Positions 59,524 to 64,000 of a stretch of DNA of 64,000 nucleotides are shown here, in pieces (within the stretch, counting starts at the first letter, position 1; each line of letters starts with the position of its first letter). This DNA is from Trema orientale (lineage: Eukaryota; Streptophyta; Magnoliopsida; Rosales; Cannabaceae). The translations under genes were made by a program, and so were the position numbers. A model generated the notes under the pieces. That model worked only from the letters and a program-made list of their open reading frames with translations, ran no database searches and was not told the DNA's origin. The DNA lies in contig JXTC01000038.1 of the NCBI GenBank assembly GCA_002914845.1, forward strand, positions 62,001 to 126,000. The letters run 5' to 3'.

Positions 59524-59636
59524 ATCTCCTCCTTTGGCATCTTTTTTGGCAAAATCAATATGAGAAAGAACACAAAGAACTCAAGTAAAAAAACCTGCAA
59601 AACAGATGGATAAATTTCTTCATCAAAAATGACTTG

Positions 59637-59769
59637 CTCCCCCTAAAAATCACAGTACTAAGAATGTGATATAAATCATAGAAAGCTCCCCCTGAAAATA
59701 ATATCACATGATTAAAATGTCATGATCTCAAAACAAATATCCAAAAAATTCTCATGATCTCTCCCTTTT
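59637..59769 (-). promoter_or_regulatory. Additional polypurine tracts near the 3' LTR
   Basis: On the minus strand, AGGGGGAG occurs at 59637-59644 and 59686-59693, and AAAAGGGAG at 59761-59769, internal to the true tract at 59524-59535. Repeated polypurine tracts in this position are a described Sirevirus feature; they prime plus-strand DNA synthesis. Confidence 0.55.
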
Positions 59770-59905
59770 TGTCAAAAGAGGGCCAAAGCAACAAAATAAC
59801 AAATCAAACATGAAGTCTTAAATCCAAAACAAATGAAGACAAATTTCTGGAAACAAAAGAAAGAAAGCTCCATGCAGCAAGTTCTTGCAAAGCAAACAAA
59901 AAAGG

Positions 59906-60325
59906 TCACAGTTGCGTCTTCTTGTAGCATTTCTTGGCTTGCTTTTCTGGACTTGTTGCAATAGGTGGAGATATCGGTACTTCAGGTTGGGAAGATCCGG
60001 AGGGATGAGGAGCAACAACAAACGCGGTTGTCAGCCGGTCAAGAATCTCTTTTTGTACTTTTTTAATGGCCTCCAGTCGCTCAGTCTGCTTGGCTTGATC
60101 AGCTTTCAAAGTCTCCAGTTCCCTAGACTCTTGAGACACAGTAACAGACGGTGTTGCAATAGGTGAAGATTTTTTGGCAGTAGCAGTCTTCTTCTTAGAT
60201 TTTGTAGTTATTGCAACAGGTGGTTCAACAACTTCTTTGCCCTTCAACTTGTAAGAAACTATAGGTAGAACTGGAGAGAGAAAATGTAGCAAAGAAAGAA
60301 GAAGAAAGAGAGGACATTTATCCAA
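59906..60325 (-). CDS. Extra ORF between RNase H and the 3' LTR, unknown function
   Basis: 139 residues, unrecognised. After a hydrophobic start (LFLLLSLLHFLSPVLPIV) comes a Lys/Thr-rich stretch (KSKKKTATAKKSS), then a predicted coiled coil (SRELETLKADQAKQTERLEA) and a Pro-rich tail. Sireviruses often carry an extra ORF here, so it is listed as element-encoded; the hydrophobic start is probably not a real N-terminus. Its GTTGCAAC repeats encode Val-Ala-Thr-like triplets. Confidence 0.35.
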   Translation of the reverse strand: MDKCPLFLLLSLLHFLSPVLPIVSYKLKGKEVVEPPVAITTKSKKKTATAKKSSPIATPSVTVSQESRELETLKADQAKQTERLEAIKKVQKEILDRLTTAFVVAPHPSGSSQPEVPISPPIATSPEKQAKKCYKKTQL

Positions 60326-61143
60326 AGAAACAAGGGTTGAGAAAAATCAATTTCACAGCATATATGCATAAAACCCCTAAAAAAAAATAATATCAAGAGA
60401 AAAAATGATTTCAGGAAACTGAAAAATTCAAAGATTCTAGCTAAAACCAAAACAAGAACGTTGGAAGCATTGTTGTAACAGTGGTGATAATTTGCAAATA
60501 TAAAACTGAAAGGCCTTTTTTTTTTTTTAATCAAAGAGTATGAAAAATAGAAAAGTTGGCCAAATTATGACAAAAATCTCCAATATTTTTAAATGGAATT
60601 AACTCAAAATCAAAGAATTAGCATGTTTATTCTAAATATAAAAATAATTCTAAAATTAAATCAATTCTAAAATTCTTGTCAAATTAATTTTCTGAATTAT
60701 AGGACTTACTGAATGAGCTGGATTGAGTAATGACTAACAAATCTTTTTCTTGATCTCATGTTTTTTATTTTTTTTTTTAAACTTTTCACATAAGTAAATT
60801 GTGCTGCATCCTTTTTTTTTATATATATATATAATCTTCAGCACATTTATTTTCACATAAACAGTAGCTTTCACTCTAGTAACTGAGGTAGCCATTTTCA
60901 CACGGTAGATTATCCTCTACATATTTTGTGATATATAGGCCCAAATTACTCATAGACGGCTTTCACTCTTCAGTGTTAGGTAGCTTTTTCTATTTATGAT
61001 GCCTGTAAATACAATATTTTCAACACAAGAGATCAATTAAATATTTGTCAGTCAAAATCCAATCCAGATTAGTCAATTTATCCTATGCAACGAAAAATTC
61101 AAATAACAAGAATCTCAGAATCAATCTAATTAAATAAGCAAAT
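60326..61143. other. Non-coding interior of the Sirevirus-like element
   Basis: AT-rich, no domain recognised; a TGTTGTAACA motif sits at 60471-60480. Confidence 0.4.
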
Positions 61144-62676
61144 TTATGAAAAGAACAAATTAACTTTTTCTAAGATCTTAATATTTCTCCAAATAAAAAT
61201 ACAGGGATAATTCATGCAATTCTCGGTCAGAATAAAATAAAAAGAAAAAGAACAAATTCCAAAATCTTTCTTTAGGAAATTAAACCTCACAAAATCAAGG
61301 GTTTTAGTGAATATATCAGCAAGTTGTCTTTCTGTTTCTACAAAATCCAAAGCAATTGTCTTGTATTCAACTAAATCCCTGATGAAATGATTGACAAAAA
61401 CTTGAACTCTAGATTGAGAAGTAGAAATAAACACAATTTTATTTTCACAAATTTGTGCAATGATAAATCAAAAACAAAATATTTAAAAAAGTGTTTTGTC
61501 TATTCCCCCTTCCTTGTAGCCTCTCTCAATCAAGAAATTGGTCAATCTTCTGCTATTCATCATCACATGAGCCTCCTCCTGAGATAAGATATAGCAATTA
61601 TCCAAAGATCTATACCCTTCCAAAATGCACTTACCTGAAGTGTCCAGAAGTTGACACTTTTCATTGGTAAACCTAACATATAAGTTCAAATCACACAATT
61701 GACTTATACTAATTAAATTAGCGTTAAGTCCTTCTACATACATCACTTCCTTCAAATTAGGAAATCCATCAATTTTAAGAGTTCCTATGCCAAGAACTCT
61801 TCCTTTGACTCCATCACTAAAGGTCACCATACCTTTAGAAACATATTTGTAATTTGCCATAATGGTCTTGTCACCTGTCATATGCCTGGAACATTTACTA
61901 TCAAAATACCAAGAATTAATAGTACCGGTACTTAGACATAAAAGAGAAGCAAAACAATTAAGATCTGACTTTCTTACCCACACTTTTTTGGAATTATTTT
62001 TCAAATCAATTTTGGGTCTTGGTGTGTTTCTTGGAAGAGAACCCACAAATGAATTTTTAAAATAATGATTTTCCAGAAAATTCATCATTGTAAAATATCT
62101 AGGCCTTATGTGACCTTTAATTCCACAAAAATGACAAGTGGGTATGAATTTCTTACCTTTGATTGCTGTGGACGAATCTGTTGTTGCAACAGCAGGGACA
62201 TGTTTTCTGTTTTTATCAAATTTTCCTATTGTTACGACAGTAGACACAAAACCAATACCACGTCTGATTACTGAGTGAGATCCTGTTGTTACAATAGCAG
62301 GTGCGCTGACAGGTGGTGAAACATTTTTTGATCTTGCTGTTGCAACAGCATGCATACTGGCTGGAGCAGAAACTGATTTTTCTCTCACAAAAATAGTTTT
62401 TGTTCCTGAACATTCACCTTTAAAACTAAGTCCAGAAACATCACCGAAAGTTTTTCCAGATGATAAAATAAGATCCAATTGAGAAGAACCAGAATTGAGC
62501 ATTTTAAGAGATTTCATAGTTCTATCAAGCTCAAAAGAAACTTCTTTCAATTTCTTATCTTTTTCATCGACTTGTAATTCCAATTCTTTCAATCTTTTTA
62601 CTGAATTTTGCTTAAAATTAAGTAACTCAGAATTGAAACTTACTAAGTTTCGGTTTTCAGCACAAAGTCTTACCAT
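61144..62676 (-). pseudogene. Sirevirus gag C-terminus, protease, and joined RT/RNase H fragments
   Basis: From 62676 downwards: a coiled coil (LKELELQVDEKDKKLKEVSF), a second knuckle CHFCGIKGHIRPRYF whose last Cys is Tyr, the protease site NSWYFDSKCSRHMTG in which the usual DSG is DSK, and the pre-integrase region (YRSLDNCYILS). It then passes directly to RT sequence LTNFLIERGYKEGGIDKTLF with no integrase between. A second deletion joins a point near the RT catalytic box to RNase H (NHFIRDLVEYKTIALDFVET, QLADIFTKTLDFVRF). The deleted blocks exclude activity. Confidence 0.8.
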
Positions 62677-62759
62677 TGAGAGTACAATTTTTCATATGCC
62701 TCTCCAAGTGGTTCCTCATCTAACTCTGAATCATCACTGTTGTCATAACTAACTTCAGC

Positions 62760-63879
62760 TATGTTGTCCTCTGGTTTTACAAATTATGTTGCAACATCAT
62801 TGACATCAGCAATATTATTGTAACAACCAGTCTCTGTTGCAATGGAACCTGTAACTTCCTGTAATTTCAAACTTGAACCAGAAAACAAAGAGGCAGTCAA
62901 AGCAATATAATTACTTACATTACTATCATCTTCATCTTGGCTGCCATCAGACTCTTCATCATTCCATGGTGTGGCACATGATTTTGATTTCTTTTTAAGA
63001 GTGTTAGCACATTCGAATTGGATATGACCAAATCCACCACATTCCCTACACTTGACACCCTTATTATTAAAAGAATCAAAAGACTTAGAGGAAGAATTAC
63101 CTTTGGAGGATTTGGATGTGGAGGAATTAAGCTTTAATGACTTGCCTACTTTCTTTAAGAGTTTTTTGAAATTTTTCGTTAGTAGAGCAATATTGTCATC
63201 TTCATTTTCCTCAATCTTTTGGGTAGATTTGAAAGCAATGGATTCATCCTTTCTTTTGTGTTTCAAAGTCATTTCAAAAGCATGAAGAGAACTCATCAGG
63301 TCTTCCACCTTCATGGTGTCAAGATTCTTGCTTTCTTCAATCGCAATGATCTTAGGCTGAAAACGATCTGAGAGTGACCTGACAATTTTTCTCACAATAA
63401 CAGCCTCGGGAATCTTTTCACCAAGAGCAAAAGACTCGTTATCAATGTCACACAATTTTGTATAAAAATAAGAAAGTGAATCATCCTCATCCATGCGTAA
63501 TTTTTCAAATCTAGTAGTAAGAGACACGAGTTTATTACGCTTAACATCACCTGAACCTTCAAAATGAGTTTGAAGGATTTCTCATGCCTCTTTGGCAGTT
63601 TCACACAAAGAAATCAACTTGATTTGCTCTATATCACACCCATTGAAAATGGCATGTAAAGCTTTGGTATTGTAACTTGCCAGCAAATCATCCTGGGGTG
63701 ACCAATCAATCTCGGATTTCAAGGAGATTGTTCTATCATCAGCTTTGACAAAAGGATGAGACCAACCTGTGAGAATAGATCTCCAGGCTTGCTCTCATCC
63801 TGGTCTTCCAATAAGGATAGTTGGTACCATCCAACAAGAGCGGACGTGAAATTGAACTTCCTTCAGACAAAAACGACAT
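62760..63879 (-). pseudogene. Sirevirus-like gag
   Basis: Starts MSFLSEGSSISRPLL at 63879 and continues DGTNYPYWKTRM (UBN2-type gag), with a stop near 63580. It then runs open as SLTTRFEKLRMDEDDSLSYF, IVRKIVRSLSDRF and DLMSSLHAFEMTLKHKRKDE. The zinc knuckle CRECGGFGHIQFEC is at about 63010-63050, followed by an acidic stretch (DEESDGSQDEDDS). The frame ends at a stop near 62784, before the coiled-coil part. Confidence 0.8.
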
Positions 63880-63940
63880 TTCTGCAAAAATGAATTAGAA
63901 ACTTCCCAAAATCTCACTAAATAAATATTAGTGACTCTAC

Positions 63941-64000
63941 TCTGATACCAATTGAAAGATCCAAGATTGCAAATATACCAATTTTTTGATTTATTTTTAA
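63941..64000 (-). repeat. Primer-binding site and start of the 5' LTR
   Basis: TGGTATCAGA (minus strand, 63941-63950) is the initiator methionine tRNA site used by most plant copia elements. The LTR terminus ..TCTTTCA begins at 63953 and runs out of the window. Confidence 0.8.

Larger units (their letters stand above)
58232..64000 (-). mobile_element. Ty1/copia Sirevirus-like LTR retrotransposon, internally deleted
   Basis: Minus-strand order: 5' LTR end (63953 onward, leaving the window), primer-binding site TGGTATCAGA (initiator Met tRNA, 63941-63950), gag (from 63879), protease region, pieces of RT and RNase H, an extra 3' ORF, repeated polypurine tracts, and the 3' LTR ending TGTTAG at 59523. 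The iMet primer site, a gag with CCHC and coiled coil, and multiple AGGGGGAG tracts near the 3' LTR fit the Sirevirus group. Integrase and most of RT are deleted. The 3' LTR runs into the gap. Confidence 0.8.

Overview
This window is nuclear DNA of a flowering plant, almost certainly a eudicot. The genome is AT-rich, introns have GT..AG borders, and genes are widely spaced among plant retrotransposons (Ty3/gypsy Tat-like, Ty1/copia Sirevirus-like, L1-type LINEs, a tRNA-derived SINE, hAT-like and other MITEs). Six host genes can be reconstructed completely by hand, with intron phases that agree at every junction. The species cannot be named from the sequence.

Layout: 1-2.2 kb is non-coding with small duplications. 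2.2-3.8 kb (minus) is a seed LEA/SBP65-like gene with ABRE and RY sites upstream. 3.8-6.4 kb holds a MITE and a degenerate 19-20 bp repeat array. 6.4-9.9 kb (minus) is a trichome-birefringence-like (TBL/PMR5) O-acetyltransferase gene. 9.9-20 kb has no gene but two foldback elements. 20.05-26.41 kb is a gypsy element with both LTRs and a perfect 5-bp target duplication, lacking integrase and the RT catalytic site. 26.6-33.16 kb is an L1-type LINE with a 757-bp tandem duplication at its 5' end. 33.6-35.5 kb (minus) is a papain-like senescence/vacuolar cysteine protease. 37.4-39.5 kb is a 5'-truncated LINE. 40.7-42.4 kb (plus) is a second TBL gene of a different subtype. 43.4-45.5 kb (minus) is an ATI3-like gene (ATG8-interacting, selective autophagy) ending in a WxxL LIR. 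47.7-50.7 kb (minus) is an eight-exon NECAP-like endocytic adaptor. 51.1-51.9 kb is a SINE and a hAT-like MITE inserted at the same target site. 52.6-54.95 kb is a decayed copia element interrupted by three tandem MITEs of alternating orientation. 55-57.7 kb is AT-rich, with an old tandem array. 57.7-58.0 kb is an LTR fragment running into a 245-base assembly gap. 58.2-64 kb is a deleted Sirevirus-like copia element (minus) whose 5' LTR leaves the window.

The host genes are not a functional cluster: they are unrelated housekeeping, stress and cell-wall genes (seed desiccation protection, polysaccharide O-acetylation, proteolysis, autophagy, clathrin-mediated traffic). The unusual content is in the mobile DNA. 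The best candidates for something undescribed are the recurrent GTTGCAAC palindromes spread through both LTR and coding parts of the Sirevirus, the alternating triple MITE, the LINE with a duplicated 5' module, and the 19-20 bp CGTTT array near 5.2 kb.
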